The notes: generated by a model from the sequence alone, not told the origin. A stretch of 64,000 nucleotides of DNA from Halobacteriovorax marinus (GCA_002163155.1 MAAO01000008.1:267354-331353), one strand, 5' to 3'. Positions 29,361 through 40,378 are shown, counted from the first letter of the stretch. Program-made: numbers and translations.

Positions 29361-31829
29361 TTAGTAACTTTTATATCTATTTAAATCAAATATTCCTGCT
29401 TCTATAGGAGACACTCTCTTGGCCTCATCCACATAGAAATCAAACTCTTTCCAAAAGTCTTTATTTCTTCTAGAGACACCATACTTCTTAACGAATGCTA
29501 AGTAGTCATCCTCAGCTCCCGTTAAGTCTCTAAGATCTTTTAGAAACTCTTGAGATGACTCTAATTTAACTTTGAAAAAGAAGTTTGGATAACTTCCAAT
29601 GAAATTTCTATGAAACTCTAAAGTATCTTTCTCAGGCCAAAAGCTTGCTTCTTCTTCAAAGAGATAATTTACATTATAGTGCGCCTTATTGTGGACTATT
29701 GTGTAGGCCCTAGACTCTCCTTCATTTTCAATTCGAAGAAAACTTACATCCGGCAATTGATTAGCAAACTTTCCTACTTTAGAAGTTACACTTCTAATCT
29801 CTTTTTCAAAATCTAAATATGATTCTATTCTAGATATCGTTTTTAAAAACTTATACCCACAACAATTTAGATCATCTTCTACCCCGGCCGCTGGACCTAG
29901 AGAATTAAAGACTTTATTTAAAAACTGTACCTTAGAATTAGTTTTAAATACCTTATTATAAGAAATCTCTGACTTAATTTCATTTCCTAAATAGGGGTAC
30001 TTGTGTTTCATTTTATAGTCAGCTGCGTGACCAAGATACAAAGAAGGGAGTCTCATCATTAAGAAACGCGCTAAGTAAGAGGGTTTTCCATTTTTGATAT
30101 TTAAAGACCAACTAGTTCTTATGGCCTCTCGCTCAGACTTTGGTAAGAAAGATAAGGAGAGATCTTGGGCATTAATTCTAGAAGTCTCCATATACATCCT
30201 ACTTTTTAAATGATGAGGAATTGCTCCATATACATTGTAGCCAACAACAAGATTATAGAAAATATCTTCAAATATTGGATAATCAACAACCCAAAGAGTT
30301 TTTGGTATTCCACCACGTCTTCCTCTTACAACTGAAGCACTATTGTGGTGTCTATAGATGGTTAAGAAGGCATTTGTATTTTCTTTATTTCCCTTCCAAA
30401 TACTATTAATTCCTAGTGGTGCACTATTTGCGTAGAGTTTATTGCGAGCTTCTCTATAGATTTTATGAGAGGTATTGAATTTTGAAAATGTTCTCCACTT
30501 ACTTCCTTCAGAAGCTGGAGGGCTCATATACTTAGCGTACTCATTTAAAAAATCTTCATTATTTATAGTTGGATCATGATCAGGATCAATAAAGAAATTC
30601 CAAAAATGATCATCAATAACATTCACCGCAACTTGACCCTTACAAACAGGTCCTCTTATAAAAGACATGAAAAAGAACTGTGCTTCATTTAAGAGAAACT
30701 TGTAGCGAGATTTCGCTGGAATCTGTGAGAATGTTAAAAAAGGATTGGGAGAAGTTACTTTATTATAATCGGGAAGAACTACAATCTCATTTTTCCATTT
30801 AGCTTTGTAGAATAATTCATTAAAGAGTTCTATTTTTTTATCACTAAACTCGTAGGTAATATGTGTTTTATGTACAATAGTTTCTTCAATTTTTACAAAG
30901 CGGTAATAGAAAGAAGCTACGCCAGGATCTCCGTAGGGTCTCACTGTGGCAATTTCATCAACTTTACCAATTGCTGTTTTTGAGCGAACGAGTCTAAAGA
31001 AACTTGTGGGTTCTGATTTAAAGTAAATATGAGCTAGAAATAAATGTTCATAGAGGTATCTTGAAGAAAGTTTTTCTTTATTAGATCTTCCATTAAAGAG
31101 AGTTTCAAACTTTTCTATTTCATTAATAAAATTATCAGAAAGAAGAGCTTCCTTTTTGTCTTTTAGAGTTGTTTGTCCATATGGTCCAATCGCCCCATCT
31201 TTAATCCAATCTGATAAGTTTACATAATCTTCACGCTCTAGTTTTGGTAACCCATATGGCATCTTCGCCCATGGCCTCCTTTTTAAATGATGATCAATTC
31301 TACTTACTTTAATTTTTCTATTTCTATTATGTCTTAACTTTATTGAAGAGCATCGATTTCCATCTTCAGCTTCATAGACAATACTTGTATCTGTTGAATA
31401 GATATCATCTTTATAAGTTTTTAAAACTTTATGCAAAACAGAGTCAGTTGAAACCTCATCTTTCCTATTGTGAATAACAGAGAAGAAGTCTTTCTCTCTC
31501 CAGCCTTCTATAGTGTTTTCGTCTACAAAGAGTCGCGTCGGTTCTGTAGCACTCATTCTTGAAACGTCATAAACTTCAGTTTCATTCGCCCCTCTAATCA
31601 GTCCATCATAGGACGAAAGTTTAAGCTGACAGGGGGAATTATAACAAGAATGGCAGGCCACACATCTTTTATTAAAAATTGGTTGAATAGTTGATAAGTA
31701 ATGATCTTCACTAACCGAGGCCGTAGTTCTAGTTACGCTTGTAGAATTGTATTCATAGACTACAAAGAATGAAAAAATAAATATACTAAAAGTAATAAGA
31801 GAAACTGCAATAGTCGAATTATTTTTCAA
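29361..31829 (-). CDS. cti: Fatty acid cis/trans isomerase (Cti) homologue 1
   Basis: Heme c motif in IFNKRCVACHSCYNSPCQLKLSSYDGLIRGA; Cti-like throughout; paralogue at 36493. Confidence 0.88.
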   Translation of the reverse strand: MKNNSTIAVSLITFSIFIFSFFVVYEYNSTSVTRTTASVSEDHYLSTIQPIFNKRCVACHSCYNSPCQLKLSSYDGLIRGANETEVYDVSRMSATEPTRLFVDENTIEGWREKDFFSVIHNRKDEVSTDSVLHKVLKTYKDDIYSTDTSIVYEAEDGNRCSSIKLRHNRNRKIKVSRIDHHLKRRPWAKMPYGLPKLEREDYVNLSDWIKDGAIGPYGQTTLKDKKEALLSDNFINEIEKFETLFNGRSNKEKLSSRYLYEHLFLAHIYFKSEPTSFFRLVRSKTAIGKVDEIATVRPYGDPGVASFYYRFVKIEETIVHKTHITYEFSDKKIELFNELFYKAKWKNEIVVLPDYNKVTSPNPFLTFSQIPAKSRYKFLLNEAQFFFMSFIRGPVCKGQVAVNVIDDHFWNFFIDPDHDPTINNEDFLNEYAKYMSPPASEGSKWRTFSKFNTSHKIYREARNKLYANSAPLGINSIWKGNKENTNAFLTIYRHHNSASVVRGRRGGIPKTLWVVDYPIFEDIFYNLVVGYNVYGAIPHHLKSRMYMETSRINAQDLSLSFLPKSEREAIRTSWSLNIKNGKPSYLARFLMMRLPSLYLGHAADYKMKHKYPYLGNEIKSEISYNKVFKTNSKVQFLNKVFNSLGPAAGVEDDLNCCGYKFLKTISRIESYLDFEKEIRSVTSKVGKFANQLPDVSFLRIENEGESRAYTIVHNKAHYNVNYLFEEEASFWPEKDTLEFHRNFIGSYPNFFFKVKLESSQEFLKDLRDLTGAEDDYLAFVKKYGVSRRNKDFWKEFDFYVDEAKRVSPIEAGIFDLNRYKSY

Positions 31830-31987
31830 GAAAATATCCTCATGATAGTGGCCAAACTAGATTTCTGCTCTTAGTCATTTTATCATAAAAAGAAATTCTA
31901 TACGAAAGTTATTTAGTCGGAAGTTTTTTCATAAAAACATAGATACTCAAGTATTGATTTAAAAGTGAGACAAAGTAAAATTCAAAT

Positions 31988-32959
31988 TCAATCTCTACAG
32001 GTTTCGTAATTACTCGGAGTACAAAGAGTTAAGCCTGTATAATTATTAGTTCGTACCTCTCGACCAAGATTTATATCTAATAAAATGTCTAGAACCCAAG
32101 CTCCCATGTCTCTTGGGCGTTGACCAACATTACCTGCTGAATATCCTTTCTCGAGCAGAGTGATTTGAGAATCTATTGTATCAATAGCAAAAACAGAGAC
32201 ATTTGATTTTCTATTCTTCCTAAAGAATTGATCAACTGAATTCATATAGACGTTGGCATTCTCCTGGGGCCAAGATCCCATGACTACTATTGTAGGAACA
32301 AGGCCATCACTTGTTTTAAAATTAAGAGATCTTATCAAGTGATTGAGAGTTATCTGAAAATTTTCGATACTATAAATGGGACAGTCTAAATTCATTCTGT
32401 AATATTGATTTCCTTGTTTCGACATATATTCTAAGAATCCTTTAATTCTTAGATTTAGATTATCAGAATAACGATAGCCACTGATAAGGCAAAACTCTCT
32501 AGGCTCAGGAGAGCTTTTGATCATAAGTTCAGCAAGCTTATAACCTAGGTCATAATTATTTGTCCCTATATAAGCTTTTCGAATTTTTGGATTGAACGAA
32601 AGAACTTCTTTAGTTAAGTCAGAATCAAATGTCACGACAGGAATGTTTGAAGGAATAAAGGATTCAATAGTTTTTCGAGTAGAATCTGAATTGATAACAG
32701 AAATGGCTATACCATTAACTCCCATTTTTACGAGTCTTTTGATTTCTCTTTCTTGAATTTTTGGTCTTGCTGCTCGAACTTCAACAAATATACATTCAAC
32801 ATTCTCAAGCTCCCTGGCCCTCTTTAAACACCCTTCTTTAACGAGTTGAAAGAAAGGAAGGTTTGTATCTTTTGCAACCACACCAAAGCGATAGATTTTC
32901 TCTTGAGTATAAATTGAAGAATTCAAGAAAAAGAGAGCAATAAGAATTAGCTTATTCAT
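31988..32959 (-). CDS. Periplasmic sugar-binding-like protein (RbsB/TorT type)
   Basis: Signal peptide, YRFGVVAKDTNLPFFQLVKEGCLKRA...VNGIAISVINSDSTRKTIESFIPSNIPVVTFDSD. Confidence 0.78.
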   Translation of the reverse strand: MNKLILIALFFLNSSIYTQEKIYRFGVVAKDTNLPFFQLVKEGCLKRARELENVECIFVEVRAARPKIQEREIKRLVKMGVNGIAISVINSDSTRKTIESFIPSNIPVVTFDSDLTKEVLSFNPKIRKAYIGTNNYDLGYKLAELMIKSSPEPREFCLISGYRYSDNLNLRIKGFLEYMSKQGNQYYRMNLDCPIYSIENFQITLNHLIRSLNFKTSDGLVPTIVVMGSWPQENANVYMNSVDQFFRKNRKSNVSVFAIDTIDSQITLLEKGYSAGNVGQRPRDMGAWVLDILLDINLGREVRTNNYTGLTLCTPSNYETCRD

Positions 32960-33090
32960 TCTGAAATTCTAGATTAAAAGTATTGATAAATTATGAAAAG
33001 GTTAGAAAATTAAGATAGAGGTAAGACCACTAACCAAAATTCTCCATTTAAACTTAAATCAAGGACTATATGTATTTTAAATGCCACCAG

Positions 33091-33417
33091 TTAGTATAAA
33101 ACTGAAACTTTGTTAATACTTAAACACTCACTCTGCTGAATGCCTTGAAGACTTTCACGGGAAATCGAAAGAAAAAGAGTATATTCATTTAACGGACGAA
33201 AATGAGTATTCCAATATTGAGCTTCAATTTCTTCATCATTGAAGTGTATTAAAACAACTCTAGGCTTCTTAAGGTTATTCAACCGAATACCCAAACCTGT
33301 TATATGGCATCCACTTACTTGATGAAATCTTGGACTTACCAAATGCTCAGAAGCAAAACTTGTTGAAATTGAAAAAATTGCAAGTAAGATTACTGCTATA
33401 GTCATCTTTGGAATCAT
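33091..33417 (-). CDS. Small secreted protein
   Basis: 108 aa with signal peptide. Confidence 0.4.
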   Translation of the reverse strand: MIPKMTIAVILLAIFSISTSFASEHLVSPRFHQVSGCHITGLGIRLNNLKKPRVVLIHFNDEEIEAQYWNTHFRPLNEYTLFLSISRESLQGIQQSECLSINKVSVLY

Positions 33418-33552
33418 TTTTACCTCGGGACCATTTTGACAAAAATTAGCACATTAATTCTATTTAGACAATTTTCGTAATTAGTGATCTTCAATAAATT
33501 TAATAAAAGCTCAATATCATCATGTAGATAATAATTACGATATAGTTCATAC

Positions 33553-34017
33553 ATGCCAAAATACTGTATCTTAATCATCCTTTCCTTTTTTCTCACTAGT
33601 TGTGCGACATCTAAGAAGGCCTCTCCTAAACAACTCTCAGAGACCTTAAACTTCACACCAAGACCAGGCTACGCCTCTGTAAATGTTTACAGACCTTCGC
33701 GCTATACAGGATCTGCTGCAAATACTGAAATTATAATAAATGGTAAACTACTTTCGTAGTTTAGAAGTCGTTTTACAAAAATAGATTTTAAAGATGGAAA
33801 ACATAAAATACATATTGAACCTCAACAACTGGGACAAGATGAAATATTCACTATCGCAAATAACTTTGAAGGAGATCTTCTCTTCGACATGATTGATGTT
33901 CAATTTGGTACCTAATATAATTAAGTAAATTACATTGAAGCTAGAGATGATATTAGAGACATGACAATGTATATTGGAAATTATCCCACAGTAACAACTT
34001 TTCATGTAAGTGTATAA
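33553..34017 (+). pseudogene. DUF2846-like lipoprotein interrupted by three in-frame stops
   Basis: MPKYCILIILSFFLTSCATSKK...PGYASVNVYRPSRYTGSAANTEIIINGKLLS*FRSRFTKIDFKDGKHKIHIEP...FDMIDVQFGT*YN*VNYIEARDDIRDMTMYIGNYPTVTTFHVSV*, single frame. Confidence 0.75.
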
Positions 34018-34046
34018 AGTAAAATTCTTACTAAGAAATGAAAAGT

Positions 34047-34769
34047 TTATTCAAAAAGTAAATATCTATTTTCTTTAAAATTTAAAAACTCGTCATTCAT
34101 TTTTGAATCAAGCTGAGTTTTAATCATTCTTCCGATTATAAATGAATTTGCAGTAGAGGCCTTAACTAATAAGACCGCATATGAAATGATTAGAGTTTCA
34201 CCATTTTGTAGCGGATAAAAGAATAAGGTTACATTCCCCTCTTTGAAAACATTAGAGAAGTAATGAAAGTTTTGAAACAATGTTAAGTTGGCATTTTTTA
34301 CAATATTTAATTTTTTAACTACTGATAATTTTTGTTGGTTTTTAATAGATATAAAATCGTCTCCCTCTAAAGCTCCAAATAAGCTTTGAAAAAATTTAAA
34401 CTTTATTTTCATACCAAGAGCAAGAGGTTTAGAACCAATAAATTCATCATCTTCACGAGTTAAAGTTGTCAGTTTTAAAATTTTTTTAAAAATAGCTGGG
34501 TCTTTTAATTTGGAGTGTGAGATTTTTGAAATATCTCGATCTACCTTGAAGGCAAATTTGTGAAAAGCAATACGATCTTTTTTACTAGCTAATGGAAACA
34601 ATTCTTTAAGTTCGAACGGTGCCTTAGAGAATTTATAATATTTAAAAGCTCTCTTGCCGGAACTAGTTATTTTACTCTTATCTACAATAAAGTCTTCTGC
34701 TTTTAATGAAGCAGCTTCGAGATTGAAAAAGTTGAAGCTTATAAATAGAACTAGTAACAGATTTTTCAT
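34047..34769 (-). CDS. Secreted protein of unknown function
   Basis: 240 aa with signal peptide MKNLLLVLFISFNFFNLEA. Confidence 0.6.
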   Translation of the reverse strand: MKNLLLVLFISFNFFNLEAASLKAEDFIVDKSKITSSGKRAFKYYKFSKAPFELKELFPLASKKDRIAFHKFAFKVDRDISKISHSKLKDPAIFKKILKLTTLTREDDEFIGSKPLALGMKIKFKFFQSLFGALEGDDFISIKNQQKLSVVKKLNIVKNANLTLFQNFHYFSNVFKEGNVTLFFYPLQNGETLIISYAVLLVKASTANSFIIGRMIKTQLDSKMNDEFLNFKENRYLLFE

Positions 34770-35094
34770 AAATACCTTAAAATATTAGTAAAATATCTTA
34801 TAAAGTACCAAATACGATATAACTATCTCTGTTGAAATTAATACAAGGAATATTCAGGATTGTTAATTTTTTAACTTTCAATTTGAGTACTCAAAGAATT
34901 TGAAGAATGACTATCTAATGATCAAATTGTAACTTCTTCACGCTCCAAGTCATTAATCAATGCTAATCCCGTTGACACAAAGTCCGCATTTTTGGCAACG
35001 GATATCCTTCCCTTTCGTGTTGATTTTGTTTACTGTGACTGTGAACTCAAAAATAATGAGACACATAACATAACCTTTGTTCCAGGAGAGCGAA

Positions 35095-35625
35095 ATGAAG
35101 AAAACACTAATGATGATCATAGCAACAACTTTATTTTCAACTGCAACGAACGCTGACCTTGGTAATCTCTCTGGTCGTATTGCAAACCAGGCCAATACTT
35201 TAGAGAGAACAACGAATGATTTCGTAGATGGACTATCAAGAAGAAGGGCCGTCAGACAAGAGCTCAACGAACTTAAGAGACTTGTAGAAAAGATGGACAA
35301 CCGTCTAAGAAACTATAGGAGAACTCCTGTTGGAAACATCACTGGCTCTTGTACACTAGACGTTGGTGGAAACTTATTTGATCCTAAGTCAAAAATCGAA
35401 TGTACTGTTTATGGACAAGGTGCAGTTGGTTATGAAGTACGTGTTAAGAGCACTTACAGAAATTCAATTAAGTGGCAAGGAGAGCTAGTTAGACGTGAAG
35501 CTCGTCAAACATTTTTAACATCTAAGCAAAAAGTTGGTGGCCACAGTTCACGTTACGAGATCTTTGTTATCCATAACAATGGTCAAAAAATTCTTATCGA
35601 CACTCTAGGTAACAGAAACCAATAA
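35095..35625 (+). CDS. Secreted protein of unknown function
   Basis: ATG 35095 with GGAGAGCGAA upstream; signal peptide MKKTLMMIIATTLFSTATNA. Confidence 0.65.
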   Translation: MKKTLMMIIATTLFSTATNADLGNLSGRIANQANTLERTTNDFVDGLSRRRAVRQELNELKRLVEKMDNRLRNYRRTPVGNITGSCTLDVGGNLFDPKSKIECTVYGQGAVGYEVRVKSTYRNSIKWQGELVRREARQTFLTSKQKVGGHSSRYEIFVIHNNGQKILIDTLGNRNQ

Positions 35626-35639
35626 GTTACTTTCTATAG

Positions 35640-35662
35640 CTCGGTCCGTACAATGGACCGAG
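35640..35662. other. GC-rich hairpin after CDS, no U-tract
   Basis: CTCGGTCC-GTACAAT-GGACCGAG. Confidence 0.65.
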
Positions 35663-35867
35663 ATCTTGCTACTGAATACTGTCTAAAAGATTAACTAAAA
35701 TCGATAAATAGTTATAACTACGTACAGTAACCGCGTAACTCTGACTCCTTAGTAAAGATTACAAATTCAGTTAATTCCAAGGCTTACGCCGTAAATAAAA
35801 ATTGACTAACCCCTTTCTTACATTCATTATGTTTCAAAAATAAAATCAATTAATTTTTGGAGAGAGC

Positions 35868-36314
35868 ATGAAACTAATCAGCAGTTTAGTAATTTTACTT
35901 ACTATTACAATGTCATTTGAAGCACAAGCATGGGACGAGTTTGAAGCAAGTGGAGTTGATGTATCAACTTGGCTATATGATAACTCTAGTGAAATCAGTG
36001 AGTGGTCTGAATTTACTAAATTACAACACTCAAGAGGTGGAGCTTTAATCATTAAAGAAAAGACACTTAAGAGCCACAAAACAATCGTTGCTGTTACTCA
36101 GAAAGTCGTGAATACAACTAATATTCCATACTGTCTTTTTGCAGATCTAAAAGATAAGAAGAATGCAATCAATACATTTGTAAATGGTGGCGAAACTCTT
36201 ATTATGCCAGGTGAAGAGAAGTTCATCGGTGGTTACAGAATTAAGAAGCTTGGTAGGAACTGGAAAGTTCGTTGGTCATTCAAAGGAAGAACTAACCTTA
36301 GCCGTTGTAACTAA
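35868..36314 (+). CDS. Secreted protein of unknown function
   Basis: SD GGAGAGAGC; signal peptide MKLISSLVILLTITMSFEAQA; followed by terminator. Confidence 0.7.
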   Translation: MKLISSLVILLTITMSFEAQAWDEFEASGVDVSTWLYDNSSEISEWSEFTKLQHSRGGALIIKEKTLKSHKTIVAVTQKVVNTTNIPYCLFADLKDKKNAINTFVNGGETLIMPGEEKFIGGYRIKKLGRNWKVRWSFKGRTNLSRCN

Positions 36315-36350
36315 TTCGCAAAATACACATCAAAACCATTCATAAATACT

Positions 36351-36377
36351 AGGCCTCACTTTGAGGCCTTTTTTTAT
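36351..36377 (+). terminator. Rho-independent terminator
   Basis: AGGCCTCA-CTT-TGAGGCCTTTTTTTT. Confidence 0.92.
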
Positions 36378-36492
36378 TTCAAATCTCAATATCTAGACTA
36401 CCTAAATTTTCTACACACTCAATAAAAATGTATTGATCGAAAATCAAAGCTGTGGCATTAAAGGCCATTAAAAATTTTAGGAGTTTACTCAA

Positions 36493-38769
36493 ATGAAAAT
36501 CGGATCAATTATTCTATTCTATATGACTTTTATGGCTAATATTCTTGCCTCTAATTACTATCAAACGACTGTTAAGCCGATTTTTGATAATAGATGCATT
36601 GCATGTCATGCCTGTAATGAATCCCCTTGTCAGCTTAAACTGACATCCTATGAAGGTGTGATGAGAGGGGCCCATCCTAGTAGTGTATACGAATCTAGAA
36701 TTTTCAAACCCCTTGAACTCCATAGACTGGGAAAAGATGCTAAGACAATCGCTGAGTGGCGTAAGAAGGGATTTTGGTCAGTCATTGAAAACTCTGAAGA
36801 AGCAAGTTCAGGAGAAGCAGTTGATAATTCTCTATTAAGTAACTTTATAATGCTAGGGCAAAAGAATAACTCGAAAACAGGCTTTAGTGTTCCAACAAGA
36901 AGAGAGTCAGAAACTTGTGTTGATAAAAAAGTAGATTTTAACAAACATATTACAGAGAATAAGCTTGGAAGCTATGGAATGCCTTTTGGATTTCCAGCTC
37001 TTTCAAATAAAGAAATTAAGAATATTCAAACATGGATAGCTCTTGGAGCAAAGAATGACCATGTGAACACAATTGATCTTTCAAACTTAAAGAGAATTAA
37101 GCAATTTGAAGATTTTCTAAATGGACAGGACCTAAAATCAAAGTGGACTGCCAAGTATATCTATGAACACTTATATCTCGCCCACTTTTCATTTCCAGAT
37201 AGTAAAAAGCAAGATGAGTTCTTTGAATTAATTAGATCAAAGACTCCAGCTCCTTTAAAAATTGATGAAGCTATAACAAATAGACCATATGAAGATCCAA
37301 AAGTTAAAATTTATTACCGCTTAAGAAAAATTACGAGCACAATTGTTTTAAAAACTCACCTAGTGCTCAACCTCTCAGATGCTTATCTAGTAAGATTAAA
37401 GAAACAATTCTTAGAAGCAGAGTGGAATAAAGAGAGAATGGTTGAAGTTAATTACAAGACGGGGAATCCTTTTATAAACTTTACTCCAATACCAGCTGTT
37501 ATCAGATATCAATTTCTACTTGATAACGCTAAATTAATGATTGATTTCTTTACGAGAGGTCCTGTCTGTAATGGTGGTATGGCGACATATGCAGTGAGAG
37601 ACCATTTTTGGGCGATATTCTTAGACCCTAAGGCAGACCCTAGTGTACAAGACGAAAAATACTTCGATGAAGCTTCTAAGTATCTAATTATGCCACATGA
37701 CAGAGGTGATGAAGATAACTTCCTACGTTTTAGAAGAAAACTTAAAAAGTTTGAAAAACTTCACGCCAAAAAAATAAGTGAATTTCATGAGACAGGATTA
37801 AGCGCAACAGACATCTGGGACGGAGAAAAGACCAACCCTAGTGCAATTCTTACTATTTTTAGACATGGAAAAAGTACTTCCGTTCACTACGGAAGGCATG
37901 GATCTATGCCTAATACAAAGTGGGTAGTTGACTACCCAATTTTTGAAAGAATTTATTACTTACTAGTTGCTGGATTTGATGTTTATGGAACGACTAGACA
38001 TAAGCTGGATACTAGAAGATATATGGAACAATTAAGAAGAGAAAGTGAAGACCTTTACCTTGCTTTTCTTCCTAAGGACAAGAGAATAGAAGTTAGAAAA
38101 CGTTGGTATACTAAAAGACCTGGGCAAGGGATTGTTATTTCAAACTCTATGAGAAAAACATATTATCTTGAAAAGATAAACTCTGAAAACAGTTACAAAG
38201 GTACAGAAAGAACTGATGATGAATTCATTAACCGAGTGACAAAGAATATTTTCACAAAGAAAGTGACTGGAAAAATAGACTCTCTAAATGTAGAACCAGA
38301 TACTTTAGCCGCAGGTGATGAATTAACAAATATTCTTAGGTTGATAACTAAGAAAGCAACTCCATTTGCAAAATTCTTCAAAGATACTAATTATTTAGAA
38401 ATAAGGATGCCTAATCAGAAAAATAAATACTTTGGAATACTTGCAAATAAATTTCACTCGCGCATGAATATAATGCTTAATGAAGCTGCGACAAGATACC
38501 CTGAGAAAGATTATTTAAGTCTACATAAGACACTAAGATTTAGTCATATTAATCAAATCTTCTCAATCTCTTTTGAACAACTGGGAATGTTTGTTAAAGA
38601 TATACAAAAAATTACGACAGAAGAAGGCTACAACTCTCTTGTAATGAAATATGGTGTTGTGAGAAACCAGATGGATTTCTGGTCTTTCTACGATCGTATA
38701 GTCGCCCATTATAAAAAGCTTTCCCCTATTGAATCTGGCGTCCTAGATTTAAATAGATATGTTGATTAA
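36493..38769 (+). CDS. cti: Fatty acid cis/trans isomerase (Cti) homologue 2
   Basis: IFDNRCIACHACNESPCQLKLTSYEGVMRGA; collinear with 29361..31829, shared C-terminus SPIE.G..DLNRY. Confidence 0.88.
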   Translation: MKIGSIILFYMTFMANILASNYYQTTVKPIFDNRCIACHACNESPCQLKLTSYEGVMRGAHPSSVYESRIFKPLELHRLGKDAKTIAEWRKKGFWSVIENSEEASSGEAVDNSLLSNFIMLGQKNNSKTGFSVPTRRESETCVDKKVDFNKHITENKLGSYGMPFGFPALSNKEIKNIQTWIALGAKNDHVNTIDLSNLKRIKQFEDFLNGQDLKSKWTAKYIYEHLYLAHFSFPDSKKQDEFFELIRSKTPAPLKIDEAITNRPYEDPKVKIYYRLRKITSTIVLKTHLVLNLSDAYLVRLKKQFLEAEWNKERMVEVNYKTGNPFINFTPIPAVIRYQFLLDNAKLMIDFFTRGPVCNGGMATYAVRDHFWAIFLDPKADPSVQDEKYFDEASKYLIMPHDRGDEDNFLRFRRKLKKFEKLHAKKISEFHETGLSATDIWDGEKTNPSAILTIFRHGKSTSVHYGRHGSMPNTKWVVDYPIFERIYYLLVAGFDVYGTTRHKLDTRRYMEQLRRESEDLYLAFLPKDKRIEVRKRWYTKRPGQGIVISNSMRKTYYLEKINSENSYKGTERTDDEFINRVTKNIFTKKVTGKIDSLNVEPDTLAAGDELTNILRLITKKATPFAKFFKDTNYLEIRMPNQKNKYFGILANKFHSRMNIMLNEAATRYPEKDYLSLHKTLRFSHINQIFSISFEQLGMFVKDIQKITTEEGYNSLVMKYGVVRNQMDFWSFYDRIVAHYKKLSPIESGVLDLNRYVD

Positions 38770-38917
38770 AATATAACAAAATGGTTGAAGTTGAACTACT
38801 AGCTTTGAATCGACCATTGCAGTCTTAGCTTGCCATTCCCCTAAGTGTTGAGTTTCCTCTTAGACTCCAGTAATATAGTATTAATTGTCAGTACTATATT
38901 CACTGCTGGAGAATGAG

Positions 38918-40378
38918 ATGCAGAAAGAGTACCAAGTCATTATTATTGGAAGTGGTTTTGGTGGGCAAGTGGCCGCTATAAATCTTAATAAGCAGGGAAT
39001 TTCAGACTATCTCATCTTAGAGCGCAAGCACACTATGGGTGGAACTTGGGTTCAGAACACTTACCCTGGCGCTGCAGTTGATATTCCTTCCCCTCTCTAT
39101 TCTATTGCAAGAGAACCTTTCAATTGGTCTCAACTCTTTGCAGGGCAAGAACAATTACGAGAATACACAGAATACATTATTAGAAAGCACAAACTTAGAG
39201 AGAAAACTTCAACAGACTCGAACGTTACTAAGATTGAATGGATTGAAAGTATATATAAGTGGCGAATACATATTGTGAATAAGGGTATAGTTCATGCCCA
39301 ATTTGTCGTAAATGCTTCAGGGCCATTGAGTAATCCTACCATTCCAAAGTTCAAAGGAATGGAAAGTTTTCAAGGAGTCACTTTTCACTCAGGTTCCTGG
39401 GATCACAGCTATGACTATAAGGGAAAGCGTGCGGCAATAATTGGTAGTGGGGCCAGTGCTGCTCAGATCATTCCAAAGATCGCCCCAGACGTTGCTGAGT
39501 TACATATATTACAGCGTACTCCTCCTTGGGTAATGCCTCGCTATGACTATAAATTTAAAGAGTGGCAACGCTCTATACTAAAGAATAAAACTATATATAA
39601 GCTACTAAGACTTTGTATCTATTGGTGGCTTGAACTTAGAGTTATCGGATTAAAGTATTCAAAAACTTTGCTAAAACTTTTGGGAAGAGATATTGCCATT
39701 AGACATCTTAATTCCCAAATCAAAGATCCTGAATTACGTAAGAAAGTAAAACCGAAATACACTATTGGTTGTAAGCGAGTAATACTTTCTGACACCTTAT
39801 ATCCCTCATATAATTTAGAAAACGTCAGTCTCTATGACAAAACTAGCGGTATAAAAGAAATAACTAAGACTGGCATTACAACAGTTACAGGGGAAGAGCT
39901 TGGATTAGATCTTATTATATACTCTACAGGATACAATACCGTTGATAATGCATTACCTTATGAGGTTATTGGACGTGATGGAAAATCTCTTGCTGAGGAG
40001 TGGGAAGACTTTCCAAGGGCCTATTTAGGGACATCTGTTCCTTACTTTCCAAATTTATTCATGATCCTAGGACCAAATACAGGAATTGGACATACTTCCG
40101 CAATTTTTATTATTGAATCACAATTGAAATATATTATAAATAGTATTCAATTATTAAATAAGCTTAAAAAGAAATCTATCGAAGTCAAAGAGTCAGCTGA
40201 AGCTCGATACACTGAACATATTCATAAAGAAATGGCCTCTACAGTATGGCAACAGGGAGGATGTAATAGTTGGTACAAAAGCAAGAGTGGAAAAATTGTG
40301 GCGATGTTTCCTGGTTTTAGCTTTACCTTTAGGCGTTGGACTAAGAAAATAAAAAATGACGATCATAAAGTTTCTTAA
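38918..40378 (+). CDS. Flavin-containing / Baeyer-Villiger-type monooxygenase
   Basis: IIIGSGFGGQVAAINL FAD motif, AAIIGSGASAAQI NADPH motif, FxGxxxHS (GVTFHSGSWDHS). Confidence 0.88.
   Translation: MQKEYQVIIIGSGFGGQVAAINLNKQGISDYLILERKHTMGGTWVQNTYPGAAVDIPSPLYSIAREPFNWSQLFAGQEQLREYTEYIIRKHKLREKTSTDSNVTKIEWIESIYKWRIHIVNKGIVHAQFVVNASGPLSNPTIPKFKGMESFQGVTFHSGSWDHSYDYKGKRAAIIGSGASAAQIIPKIAPDVAELHILQRTPPWVMPRYDYKFKEWQRSILKNKTIYKLLRLCIYWWLELRVIGLKYSKTLLKLLGRDIAIRHLNSQIKDPELRKKVKPKYTIGCKRVILSDTLYPSYNLENVSLYDKTSGIKEITKTGITTVTGEELGLDLIIYSTGYNTVDNALPYEVIGRDGKSLAEEWEDFPRAYLGTSVPYFPNLFMILGPNTGIGHTSAIFIIESQLKYIINSIQLLNKLKKKSIEVKESAEARYTEHIHKEMASTVWQQGGCNSWYKSKSGKIVAMFPGFSFTFRRWTKKIKNDDHKVS

Noticed and set aside
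33748-34005. 85-aa minus-strand ORF (and 33420..33656 minus ORF)
   Set aside because: Antisense to the lipoprotein pseudogene, whose sense frame has coherent signal peptide, lipobox and domain similarity
34953-35300. 115-aa minus-strand ORF
   Set aside because: Antisense to the secreted protein at 35095..35625, which has signal peptide and SD
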